Below, piece by piece: positions 17,404-25,149 of a stretch of 28,184 nt of DNA; positions within the stretch are counted from its first letter, which is position 1, and each line of letters opens with the position of its first letter. Made by a program: the position numbers and the translations under genes. The stretch spans positions 1 to 28,184 of the forward strand of contig JAICIG010000035.1 in assembly GCA_025924495.1 (NCBI GenBank), read 5' to 3'. The notes beneath the pieces were generated by a model. The model saw only the letters and a list, made by a program, of their open reading frames with translations, searched no databases and had not been told where the DNA came from. Source of the stretch: Pirellulales bacterium. GTDB lineage: Bacteria > Planctomycetota > Planctomycetia > Pirellulales > JAICIG01.

Positions 17404-18015
17404 CTAGGGACTCTCGACCAGCGACGCGACGGTCTCGCCGATGTCTTCGTAGGTGAACGGCTTGTCGTCGGCGCTGCCGCTCTTGAACTGCTTGGCAAGT
17501 TCTCCCTTTTGATCGTAAACGAACACGACGGGCACCGTGGAAACATCGAGTTTCTTGTAGAGCTCATCCGAAGCTTCGCTCGAAATGACGTTGTCGAACG
17601 TCGCCTTCTGCTCTTCGAGGAACTTCCGCACGACGGGCTCGTGCTCTTCGGGCGTTTCGCCCTTCAGTCCCTCAAAGTCCAGGCACAGCGAGATACAGGC
17701 GACTTTGTCGGCGCCATACTTCTTGTGTAGTGCAACCAGTCCCGGAAATTCCTTCTTGCAAGGTTCGCACCAGGTGCTCCAGCAATCCATCACCACCACC
17801 TTGCCCTCGTGGCTTTTGATCAGTTCCTGAATGCCGTCGAAATCCCTGAACTGGATTCTCAATGGCGACGTGTTGGGCGGCGGCGGGCCGCCCGCGCCTC
17901 CTGCCGCTGCAGGAGCGCCAGTCGCCGGAACTTTCGGCGCCGAGGCCTGTTCGCAACCAACGACGAAGGATAAGTACGCAAGACTCGTCAATAACCAGGC
18001 GAGCGAACGAATCAT
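17404..18015 (-). CDS. Thioredoxin-fold lipoprotein, TlpA/ResA-like
   Basis: 203 residues. A lipoprotein signal ends in VVG-Cys21, so the mature protein should be lipid-anchored in the membrane facing the periplasm. A low-complexity Ala/Gly/Pro linker (about residues 27-50) leads to a thioredoxin domain. The active site is WSTWCEPC (Cys83, Cys86), and the cis-proline strand is STVPVVFVYDQKG. TlpA/ResA proteins reduce disulfides outside the cytoplasm, including the CXXCH cysteines of apocytochrome c before heme attachment. The gene follows a di-heme cytochrome c gene by 76 bp on the same strand, which fits such a role (inference); general redox housekeeping is the alternative. Confidence 0.9.
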   Translation of the reverse strand: MIRSLAWLLTSLAYLSFVVGCEQASAPKVPATGAPAAAGGAGGPPPPNTSPLRIQFRDFDGIQELIKSHEGKVVVMDCWSTWCEPCKKEFPGLVALHKKYGADKVACISLCLDFEGLKGETPEEHEPVVRKFLEEQKATFDNVISSEASDELYKKLDVSTVPVVFVYDQKGELAKQFKSGSADDKPFTYEDIGETVASLVESP

Positions 18016-18062
18016 GGCGCGAACTCCAGAGCGGCTGATATATTTGGCGGGACCGGTGTACG

Positions 18063-18088
18063 GCCGGCGAGCGGCGGCTTTCGCCGGC
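18063..18088 (-). terminator. Strong hairpin after the di-heme cytochrome gene
   Basis: GCCGGCGA (18063-18070), a 10-nt loop and TCGCCGGC (18081-18088) form a perfect 8-bp GC-rich stem, 3 bp beyond the stop codon of the cytochrome gene. No T-tract follows on the minus strand. It may lower read-through into the downstream lipoprotein gene or stabilise the upstream transcript, rather than end transcription fully. Confidence 0.35.
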
Positions 18089-18091
18089 GCA

Positions 18092-19912
18092 CTACAATGA
18101 CTTCAGATACTCGATCAGATCCTTCAATTCCGCTTCGCTTAACTCCCCCTGCCCCGTAACTTTTTCCGGATTGTGCGGGCCCGTGAGGACTTGCTCCAGG
18201 CGCTTGCCTCGACCGTCGTGCAGCAAGCGCACGCGATAGTAGACGCCTAAGAGCGACGGCGTGTTGTAGCCTTCGTACTCGTCTCGCGGGCTGCCCAGGC
18301 CGACATCGTGAATCTTTCCGTCGGTAAAGTAAGGTCCATTGTGGCAGTTGGCGCAGCCGGCTTTTTCGCTTTCGAAAACCCTCTTGCCTCGCTGCGCCGC
18401 CGCGGAAAGTTCCCCTCCCGTCTCGCGATGCGGGTTCGGCGGCGATTCCACTTCCGACAAGTAAGCCACCATGGCGCGCACGTCGTTGTCCGTCGGCTCG
18501 GGGCCTAACATCGTCTCGGTGAGGCTCTTGCGCATGGCCGCTGCGAGATCGGTTTGCCAGCCATGCCAGGTCCATGGCGCCGTCTTAGCGACGTTGCGCA
18601 GCGAGAGCACCGTTTTGAAGGTCTGTAACGAGCCGTCGTTGAGCGTGTCCATGGCCACGGCGTTCGTCGTGCCTTCGTAATGGCAACTGTGGCAGCTATA
18701 CCATTGATCGAGGCTCCGTTGGCCATCGTAAAAAATGGCTTCTCCGCGACGCGCCAAGGTGGGAGTTTCTGACCCGCCTAAGGCAATCGCCTGAGTGACC
18801 TTTCGCTCCTCGAGATCGACGATCTGCACCGAGTTGAGCAGGTAATTGGCGACGAACACGCGACGATTGTCTCGACTGACGCGCAGCCCCATCGGTCGGC
18901 CGCCGAGCGGCACGCGATAGAATCGCTTTTCGTCGAAAGCCAGGATCGGATCGATGTGATCGCCCGGCCCGCCGTAGTCTTGCAGCACCAGACCCTCAGT
19001 TCGATAGACAAGCAGCTCGTGCGTGCCCGAGGCCGATGCCACGAGCCAGGCTTCGTCGTGCGTCAGGCCAATGCCATGCGGATCGCTGACCGCCTTGCCG
19101 CGCGGATCGAGCGTCATTGCTTCGCGGCGCGCCTGTTCGTCGAGCCGCACTCGAGCGATGCGGCTGCCCAAAACCCAGCCGGCCTGAATATTCCGGTGGT
19201 TGATCGGATTCTGGCGGTACACCATCCAAGGAAACCAGGCATATTTGCCGTCGGCGCTGGTTTGCAGATGGCCGATATTGATGCCTTGAATGCGTTCTTC
19301 GAAGGCCAATTGGCGCGTTGCCGTGTCGACGACGCAGATGCTTTGATCGCCGCTCGTTCCCACCGCCAGCCGGCTGCCATCCGGCGTCAGCGCAAGATAA
19401 CGAGGCCAGCGGCCGACTTCGATCTTCTCGGCCAGCGCGAGTCGCTCCAGGTCGAGCACCGCCACCGCCGAGGCCGCTTGCAATGCAACGTAAGCGAGCT
19501 TGCCATCGGGCGAAATGGCGATGCCCACCGGTTCGAAGCCAACCTGAATGGAGCCGGTCTTGGTCAGTGCGCCGCCCGAGCACGTAAAAACATCGACGGC
19601 GCCAGCATAGGTCCCGGTGACGAGCAACGTGCGGCCGTCGGGCGACAAAGCCAGACTGCTCGGGTGATGCGAGCAGTCAACTTCGGCAACCACGCGAGCC
19701 TTCTCAACATCGACCAACGAGACCGTGTCGGCCGTCTGGTTCACGACGTAGAGCCAGCGTTCATCGGACGATAGCACCAAATCGACGGGCGATCGATCGA
19801 CGGAGGAAAGGGTTCGCGCCGGGGCCTCGCCCCGTGCACTGCCGGCGAGAGCTACGCACGCCGAGGCGAGCGCAAGCACACCTGATCGAAAACTTCGCAT
19901 AGCGAGTCCCAT
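18092..19912 (-). CDS. YVTN beta-propeller di-heme cytochrome c (MauG/cytochrome c peroxidase-like)
   Basis: 606 residues from the ATG at 19912; a TTG at 19957 adds unlikely residues, and a second ATG at 19900 is also possible. After a signal peptide (SGVLALASACVALAGSARG), residues 25-385 form a YVTN-type propeller (LVLSSDERWLYVVNQTADTV, SLALSPDGRTLLVTGTYAG, VGIAISPDGKLAYVALQ, VSRDNRRVFVANYLLNSVQI). The C-terminal part has two heme sites, Cys407-His-Ser-Cys410-His411 and Cys520-Ala-Asn-Cys523-His524, with FFDG-like context GEAIFYDGQRSLDQW, SLRNVAKTAPWTWHG and PSLLGVYYR typical of MauG/CCP-type di-heme enzymes. It is probably periplasmic and either a peroxidase or an oxidase acting on a protein partner. 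A thioredoxin-fold lipoprotein gene follows. Confidence 0.92.
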   Translation of the reverse strand: MGLAMRSFRSGVLALASACVALAGSARGEAPARTLSSVDRSPVDLVLSSDERWLYVVNQTADTVSLVDVEKARVVAEVDCSHHPSSLALSPDGRTLLVTGTYAGAVDVFTCSGGALTKTGSIQVGFEPVGIAISPDGKLAYVALQAASAVAVLDLERLALAEKIEVGRWPRYLALTPDGSRLAVGTSGDQSICVVDTATRQLAFEERIQGINIGHLQTSADGKYAWFPWMVYRQNPINHRNIQAGWVLGSRIARVRLDEQARREAMTLDPRGKAVSDPHGIGLTHDEAWLVASASGTHELLVYRTEGLVLQDYGGPGDHIDPILAFDEKRFYRVPLGGRPMGLRVSRDNRRVFVANYLLNSVQIVDLEERKVTQAIALGGSETPTLARRGEAIFYDGQRSLDQWYSCHSCHYEGTTNAVAMDTLNDGSLQTFKTVLSLRNVAKTAPWTWHGWQTDLAAAMRKSLTETMLGPEPTDNDVRAMVAYLSEVESPPNPHRETGGELSAAAQRGKRVFESEKAGCANCHNGPYFTDGKIHDVGLGSPRDEYEGYNTPSLLGVYYRVRLLHDGRGKRLEQVLTGPHNPEKVTGQGELSEAELKDLIEYLKSL

Positions 19913-20007
19913 GAGCGACAGCCTTTCGTTCGGATCCGCTCGGCAAACCGGCCCCAAGCGTCTCCTATCCTAGCCCGTCGCGCCCGTAGCGCGAAGCGCA
20001 AGACGGC

Positions 20008-21231
20008 TCATTCGCCAACAGCGGCTGGCGCCGCCTGCACCACGGGCGCCGCGGCGTCCAGGATCGCTCGCCGGTCGCCGGTAAGCGGCGGATAGATACG
20101 CACGCAATTGATGGTCTGCTTGGTGCGTTTGGCCTCGGGGCCCTGGACTTTCACCACACGGTCCCAGCCTTCCGTGTAGAGCGCCCCACACGGACCGAGA
20201 TCGAGGATGGTGACGTACTGCTGGATTATTAATGGAAGTTGCGGCAGGCCGAACAGATCGCAGACGACATTATGCCCCGCGTATCGCCCCATGGGCCGCC
20301 CATGCTGGCACGACATCACAGACGGGCGTTTGCCATCGATCAAGGCCCAGGCTACGTCTCCTGCAGCGAATACATTTTCGAGCCCTTTGACTTTCATGCA
20401 CTCATCGACGGGCAAACGGCCAAAGCGATCTCGCGAGACCGGAAACAGCTCGGTCAGCGGGCTGGCCTGCATGCCGGCCGTCCACAGAACCGTCGCGGCG
20501 GCGATGCGCTCGCCCGAAGCCAGAGTAATGCCGCGTGGATCAATTTGCGCAACATCCACCCCAGGCCGCTGCTCAATGCCCAACTGCGACAGTGCCCTTT
20601 GGATAATCGGCAGCGCGTGCTCTCCCATATTGGAACCCAATTGGGCGGCATGATCCGCTAGAATGACTCTCACCGGCGCATCACTGCGGCCAGCGGCCTG
20701 CCTTAATCGTTCTGGTAATTCACAGGCCGCCTCGATGCCAGTCAAACCGGCGCCGACCACCACGGCCGTGTACCTTCCAGATTCGTCTTCAAGATCTGCA
20801 AGCTGGCGCAAGTGCGAGTCGAGTCGAACCGCGTCGGCGTAGTTATCGATGCTAAACGCGTGCTCAGCCAAGCCTGGAATGGCCGGACGGCAGAGCTGGC
20901 TGCCGGCGGCCAACACCAGGCGATCGTAGGCCAATCGCTGCGAACCGTGATCGGCGGCAATCTCAATCTCTCGCAAGCCGAGTGCGATATCGACGACGCG
21001 TCCTTCGCCGCGGCGCACGCCGATCGGCTTGAGGACCTGATCGAGCGGCACTCGGACCTGACTTAGATCTTGCTCATAATAACGCACCCGAATGCCGTGA
21101 TAGGCGTCGCGGTTGATGAGCACCACCTCGACCTGTTCGGTTCCGATGCCGAGTTCGTCGAGCTTGCGCGCGGCGCCCGCGGCGCTCCACAATCCGGCGA
21201 ACCCGCCTCCGATCACGACGATGCGTTTCAT
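20008..21231 (-). CDS. NADH dehydrogenase-like (NDH-2 family) FAD oxidoreductase
   Basis: 407 residues. The N-terminal FAD-binding motif is VIGGGFAGLWSA (Gly8, Gly10, Gly13), the NAD(P)H-binding motif is VVVGAGLTGIEAACELPERL, and the second FAD motif is NVFAAGDVAWAL. YDRLVLAAGSQ and VLWTAGMQASPL are typical of the family. This matches type II NADH:quinone oxidoreductases, single-subunit non-pumping enzymes at the inner face of the membrane. The usual C-terminal hydrophobic or amphipathic anchor is not obvious; the chain ends in an Ala/Pro-rich tail. A related soluble NAD(P)H oxidoreductase is therefore an alternative. Divergent from the PLP-enzyme gene by 94 bp. Confidence 0.87.
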   Translation of the reverse strand: MKRIVVIGGGFAGLWSAAGAARKLDELGIGTEQVEVVLINRDAYHGIRVRYYEQDLSQVRVPLDQVLKPIGVRRGEGRVVDIALGLREIEIAADHGSQRLAYDRLVLAAGSQLCRPAIPGLAEHAFSIDNYADAVRLDSHLRQLADLEDESGRYTAVVVGAGLTGIEAACELPERLRQAAGRSDAPVRVILADHAAQLGSNMGEHALPIIQRALSQLGIEQRPGVDVAQIDPRGITLASGERIAAATVLWTAGMQASPLTELFPVSRDRFGRLPVDECMKVKGLENVFAAGDVAWALIDGKRPSVMSCQHGRPMGRYAGHNVVCDLFGLPQLPLIIQQYVTILDLGPCGALYTEGWDRVVKVQGPEAKRTKQTINCVRIYPPLTGDRRAILDAAAPVVQAAPAAVGE

Positions 21232-21325
21232 ACTGCTTCCCGTTTCCAGCCAAGATTAAAGCTCTCTAAACGTAGCTCGCGGCGATTTACTTGCAAAACG
21301 CAGGGCATGCACTACACTCGCTCGA

Positions 21326-22426
21326 ATGAGCTTTCCCCCCGCCGGCTCGCTGAAAAGCGACCTTGATACGCCCGCCTTGTGCCTCGATCTGGATGTGATG
21401 GAGGCGAATATCCGCCACGTGGCCGAAGTTTGCCGGCGCAATGGCGTCGGCTGGCGGCCGCACGCCAAAGGTCACAAGATCTCCAGAATCGCCCGCGCCG
21501 AAATCGATGCGGGCGCTCTGGGCGTCACGTGTGCGAAACTTGCCGAAGCCGAAGTCATGGCCGCCGGCGGCGTCAAAGACATTCTGATCGCCAATCTGGT
21601 TGTCGGTCCGCAAAAAGTGCGGCGTCTCGTCGAGCTGCGTCGCAAGGCCGATCCAATCGTGTGCATCGATCACATCGATCAGGCGCTGCCCATCCACCAG
21701 GCGATGGCTGCAGCCGGCTTGCGCGTGCGCGTACTGATCGAAGTCGACATCGGCCTGCGCCGCGTAGGCTCGCTGCCCGGCGAGCCCACATTGCGACTGG
21801 CGCGGCAGTTGCGCGAGCTGTCCGGAATAGAGTTGGCCGGCATTATGGGCTATGAAGGCCACCTGCTCACCCTCGAGGATCCCGCCGACAAGGCCAAACA
21901 GATCGGCTCAGCTCTCGACTCGCTGGTGATGACCAAGGAGCTGCTGGAACAAAACGGCATTGCTTGTCCGATCGTATCGTGCGCGGGGACGGGTTCGTAC
22001 CTCATTTCGTCGCGTTATCCCGGCGTTACCGAAGTGCAAGCGGGCGGCGCCATTTTTATGGACGCGTTCTACCGCTATAAGTGCCAGGTGCCCGACCTCG
22101 ACTACGCGATGACTGTGTTGACGACGGTCGTCGGACGGCCGGCGCCCGACCGCGCGATCATCGATGCCGGGCGCAAGACGCTCAATACCGAGGTCCACAC
22201 GCCTCTGGTGCTTGGCTGCGACGATATGCGCATCACCCGGCTGTCGGCGGAGCATGGCGAGTTGCAACTCGATGAGTCCGCGCAAACCCTCAAGATCGGC
22301 GATCGACTCGAACTCATCCCGGGCTACGCCGACTTGACTACGGTGCTGCACAACGAGATCTACTGCTTCCGCGGCGGCAAACTGGTCGATGTCTGGCCTG
22401 TCGAAGCGCGCGGCAAGCTCACTTGA
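21326..22426 (+). CDS. D-threonine aldolase/DSD1-family PLP-dependent enzyme
   Basis: 366 residues. The fold-type III alanine-racemase-like barrel starts with DTPALCLDLDVMEANI. The PLP lysine is expected at Lys48 in WRPHAKGHKI. RVLIEVDIGLRRVG, GIMGYEGHLL and SCAGTGSYLI match later barrel strands. The C-terminal beta domain includes RAIIDAGRKTLN and ends PGYADLTTVLHNEIYCF. In D-threonine aldolase and D-serine dehydratase (DSD1) this block holds a His-x-Asp/Cys metal site; here Tyr334 replaces the His while Asp336 remains (alignment from memory). It probably cleaves or dehydrates a D-configured beta-hydroxy amino acid, with metal use uncertain. No functional link with the neighbours is visible. 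Confidence 0.86.
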   Translation: MSFPPAGSLKSDLDTPALCLDLDVMEANIRHVAEVCRRNGVGWRPHAKGHKISRIARAEIDAGALGVTCAKLAEAEVMAAGGVKDILIANLVVGPQKVRRLVELRRKADPIVCIDHIDQALPIHQAMAAAGLRVRVLIEVDIGLRRVGSLPGEPTLRLARQLRELSGIELAGIMGYEGHLLTLEDPADKAKQIGSALDSLVMTKELLEQNGIACPIVSCAGTGSYLISSRYPGVTEVQAGGAIFMDAFYRYKCQVPDLDYAMTVLTTVVGRPAPDRAIIDAGRKTLNTEVHTPLVLGCDDMRITRLSAEHGELQLDESAQTLKIGDRLELIPGYADLTTVLHNEIYCFRGGKLVDVWPVEARGKLT

Positions 22427-22465
22427 GCAGCGAGCCCTTTCGAATTCGTCCGGGCCATTATCGCC

Positions 22466-24106
22466 TTACGGCAAGATCCGCCGGCCAACCGCCGTGTTCA
22501 ATTGCAGCATGCTGCGGCGATGCCGCAGAGCGGCCTCGCGATACTGGCGCACCACGTCATTGTGGCGGCGCTGTGCGTCGAGATAGTCGACAACGCTCTG
22601 TTCCCCCACGGTAAAGCGCCGCAACGCCGCACTGCGAATGCTCTCCGACCGTGGCATGATATCGCGTTCGATGCGTTGGACTGCGTTGCGGCTCGACTTG
22701 TATTCCAGTTCCGCTCGTTCCACCTCCAACATCACTTGTCGCTCTACTCCGGCAAGCGCTGTGCGCGTTTGTGCGACATTCAAGGAGGCGCGGCGAATCT
22801 CTCCTTGATTGCGATTGTAAAGGGGAATCGTGCCCATCGCGCCAACCGACCAACTGGTGGCGTTCTGTCCGCCTGTCGGCGCGTTATTGCGGAATTCGTA
22901 AGGCGAGTAGAGTACGAAGACGTCGGAGAATCGCTCCTTGCGTAGTAGACGCACGTCGGCCTGAGCTCGTTGAATGCCCAAGCGAAAGGCTGCCAGATCG
23001 GGACGAGCGCCCAAGGCCATGCCGATCAACTCGTCATGCGGCGGCGGCGGGGGAGCCGTGTCGCGAATCGTGCCGCGTAGCTGCAACTGCTCGGCCTGCG
23101 CGGGCGACATGTTCAGCATTGCTGCGAGCGTATGCTTGGCTTGCAGTAACTGCGAGCGAGCCTGCTCCAAGCCGATCTCCGCTGAGTCTCGTTGAATGGC
23201 GATCGTCTCCAGATCGGCCTGCGTGATGCCGCCGCCTCGCAATTGCAACTCGGCGGCGTGGTAAATTTTGTTGACTCCGGCCAAGCTGGCTTCGGCATAT
23301 CGCAAGGTCTCGCGAGCTACCAGCACGTCGAGATAGGCCACATGCAACTCTTCAATCGCAATGCGCACGGCATCTTGATACTGCGCCTCGAGCACCTGCA
23401 GCGCGCGACTCGCGGCGACCTCGCGAGCACGGCGCTTGTGATTCAGATCGAATGGATGGATCACCGTCATGCTGTAGCCGTTCTCGCCCGGCCGAGCAGG
23501 CGTATAAGCCTTGTACGGATAACTTGAGGCCGAGAAAAAGACGAACGGATTGGCTCGCAATCCCGCCGTCAGCACGTCAGCCCGGGCTTGCGGAATCTCG
23601 TAAAACTTCGATCGCAAGTCGTAATTGTCTCGCACCAGGCGTTCGATCGCCTCGTCCAGGGTCAGACCATTCGGCGGCCCTTCGTCGGCCGAGACCGGAA
23701 GTTCCAGCGAGCCGTAAATCGACGGCACTTCTTCCACGGCCAGACGCGGTTGCGCCAATTGCATGGCGGGAGTTCGCGGCGCCATGCCCACGGTCGGGCC
23801 CGCCGCTGCGGCAGAGAGCACGTCGCGGTTGCTGCCGCGAAATCGATCGGTCGAACGCGCCGGGTTGGTCATTTCTTCGACCCTGGAGCCGCGGCCGCCG
23901 GGATCGAACCGGAAAGGATTGGCGCCGGCGCCGGGCGCCCTGCCCAGCGGGGTGGTCGTTCTCCCCCGCTCCTGCTGCTGCAGCCCCTTCGAGAGGACAA
24001 TGATCTCGTCCGATAATGCCGCCAACTGCGCGTCGGCCCTCTCCGCTCGGACAAAAACGAGACACGCCGACAGCAATATGAGGCAGCGAAATATGCGAAT
24101 CTTCAT
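22466..24106 (-). CDS. TolC-family outer-membrane efflux protein of the metal-efflux locus
   Basis: 546 residues from the ATG at 24106, where a signal peptide begins (MKIRIFRCLILLSACLVFVRA); the open frame extends 37 codons upstream. About 95 residues rich in Arg, Gly and Pro come next (coil start LSDEIIVLSKGLQQQERG), with no counterpart in ordinary TolC proteins. The outer-membrane factor domain then starts at GLTLDEAIERLVRDNYDLRS and contains the two-fold coiled-coil repeats (ELHVAYLDVLVARETLRYAE, AELEYKSSRNAVQRIERDIM, FTVGEQSVVDYLDAQRRHND). It forms the trimeric channel and periplasmic tunnel for the RND pump. The gene is divergent from the adaptor and pump genes, with 297 bp between. Confidence 0.91.
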   Translation of the reverse strand: MKIRIFRCLILLSACLVFVRAERADAQLAALSDEIIVLSKGLQQQERGRTTTPLGRAPGAGANPFRFDPGGRGSRVEEMTNPARSTDRFRGSNRDVLSAAAAGPTVGMAPRTPAMQLAQPRLAVEEVPSIYGSLELPVSADEGPPNGLTLDEAIERLVRDNYDLRSKFYEIPQARADVLTAGLRANPFVFFSASSYPYKAYTPARPGENGYSMTVIHPFDLNHKRRAREVAASRALQVLEAQYQDAVRIAIEELHVAYLDVLVARETLRYAEASLAGVNKIYHAAELQLRGGGITQADLETIAIQRDSAEIGLEQARSQLLQAKHTLAAMLNMSPAQAEQLQLRGTIRDTAPPPPPHDELIGMALGARPDLAAFRLGIQRAQADVRLLRKERFSDVFVLYSPYEFRNNAPTGGQNATSWSVGAMGTIPLYNRNQGEIRRASLNVAQTRTALAGVERQVMLEVERAELEYKSSRNAVQRIERDIMPRSESIRSAALRRFTVGEQSVVDYLDAQRRHNDVVRQYREAALRHRRSMLQLNTAVGRRILP

Positions 24107-24403
24107 CCGTTCGGTTTCCCTAAAACGCTTGCCGCGGCGGTCGCTATCGTAGGCAGATTCATAAAATGCAGCAGTAACGATCTCAGGGGTGTTGTCGGCC
24201 CTATCGAAGATGCGCAATAAGCCGAATTTCTCTAAGGCGCCATGACCGGCACAGCCGGAAAAGTTCGCTCAATTGCGCAGAATTGGGCGGGCCCGTGGTC
24301 CGGCCTGCCGATAATGCTTATAATCTGACGCACACCCCTTGCCTCTCTGCCGGGGGCTATTGCCGAGGAAAATCACTGACGCGTTCCCTGGTTCCTAGAG
24401 CCG
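24107..24403. promoter_or_regulatory. Divergent control region of the metal-efflux locus
   Basis: This 297-bp gap separates the TolC gene from the Cys/His-rich gene. TATAAT at 24319-24324 is a perfect -10 hexamer on the plus strand, about 80 bp before the ATG at 24404. No good -35 hexamer is 15-19 bp upstream, which would fit a promoter needing an activator (inference). A short inverted repeat, CAATT-N6-AATTG, lies near 24270-24285. No regulator gene is in the part of the locus that I can see. Confidence 0.4.
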
Positions 24404-24946
24404 ATGCCAACCTCGCAGATCACGAATCGCTGGCGACGCCTGACCGCTCTTTGTAGCGTGGCGGTATTGCTGGCGGCGGGTATGCCGGGCAAATCAACAT
24501 TCGGCGGCCAGCACTCGTGCAGCTTTGAACAGGGCGATCGCAATCATCACCACTCGTGCACCGCAAGCCATTACCACTGCCCAAGCGAGCACGCTCTGGC
24601 AGGGCAGCATGAAGTGCATTTCGTCGGCGCCACGTTCAGTCATGTTGGCTCAACTTTTGTCGGTTCGAGCTGCGCTTGCTGGACTTGCGGTTGCGGTTCT
24701 CATTCGGCATGCCCGACTAACGACAACCAGTTACCAGGCGCCTGCCATGGTCCCGCTTGTCCTGCCTGCCCGAGTTGTCCGACCTGCCCGGGTTGCTGCC
24801 ATTGCAGCCTGGCTCAGGTGGTTTGCATCGTCGCGTCAGTTCCGCCGGTTCACTTGGACTCGAACCTGACTTCAAGCACGCCCGAACTGCGGGCGCTCTA
24901 TTCGTCGCCCTGCCACGGTCGGACGACGCCGCCGCCTAAGGCCTGA
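24404..24946 (+). CDS. Exported Cys/His-rich protein, candidate periplasmic metal-binding protein
   Basis: 180 residues; I recognise no family. A signal peptide (RWRRLTALCSVAVLLAAGMPG) is followed by about 150 residues containing 18 Cys and 15 His by my count. Clusters are NHHHSC, SHYHC, SSCACWTCGCGSH and, near residues 121-138, CHGPACPACPSCPTCPGCCH, a run of C-P-x-C steps. This composition suggests binding of several soft or borderline metal ions such as Zn, Cd, Cu or Ag. It lies 203 bp upstream of the adaptor gene on the same strand, in the control region side of the efflux locus. The coding frame keeps Cys and His codons in a GC-rich setting rather than the Arg/Ala of noise frames, which supports it as real. 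A role as a metal sponge or chaperone is inference. Confidence 0.72.
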   Translation: MPTSQITNRWRRLTALCSVAVLLAAGMPGKSTFGGQHSCSFEQGDRNHHHSCTASHYHCPSEHALAGQHEVHFVGATFSHVGSTFVGSSCACWTCGCGSHSACPTNDNQLPGACHGPACPACPSCPTCPGCCHCSLAQVVCIVASVPPVHLDSNLTSSTPELRALYSSPCHGRTTPPPKA

Positions 24947-25149
24947 GCTGCCGGGCAAGCGCAATACCGGCATGCGCCGATTTTGTGCACCACGGCTCCC
25001 CTCCAGAGTTCCTCTGCGTCTTTCGTTTTTGACGATGGATGCACCTGCCACCGAACTGCTTTTTCTGTCTGAAATAAATCGAACGTTTCGGCGACTGCGT
25101 CCTGCCCGCAGCAGCGCTTCGCCGCCGGGTTCCGCTTGAGGAAGCAAGT

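Noticed and set aside
18956..19774. 272-residue open frame on the plus strand
   Set aside because: Antisense to the YVTN propeller cytochrome; composition is Arg/Ala-rich noise.
19978..20000. GCGC-GAA-GCGC hairpin after the NDH-2-like gene as a terminator
   Set aside because: The stem is only 4-6 bp with a mismatch and has no T-tract.
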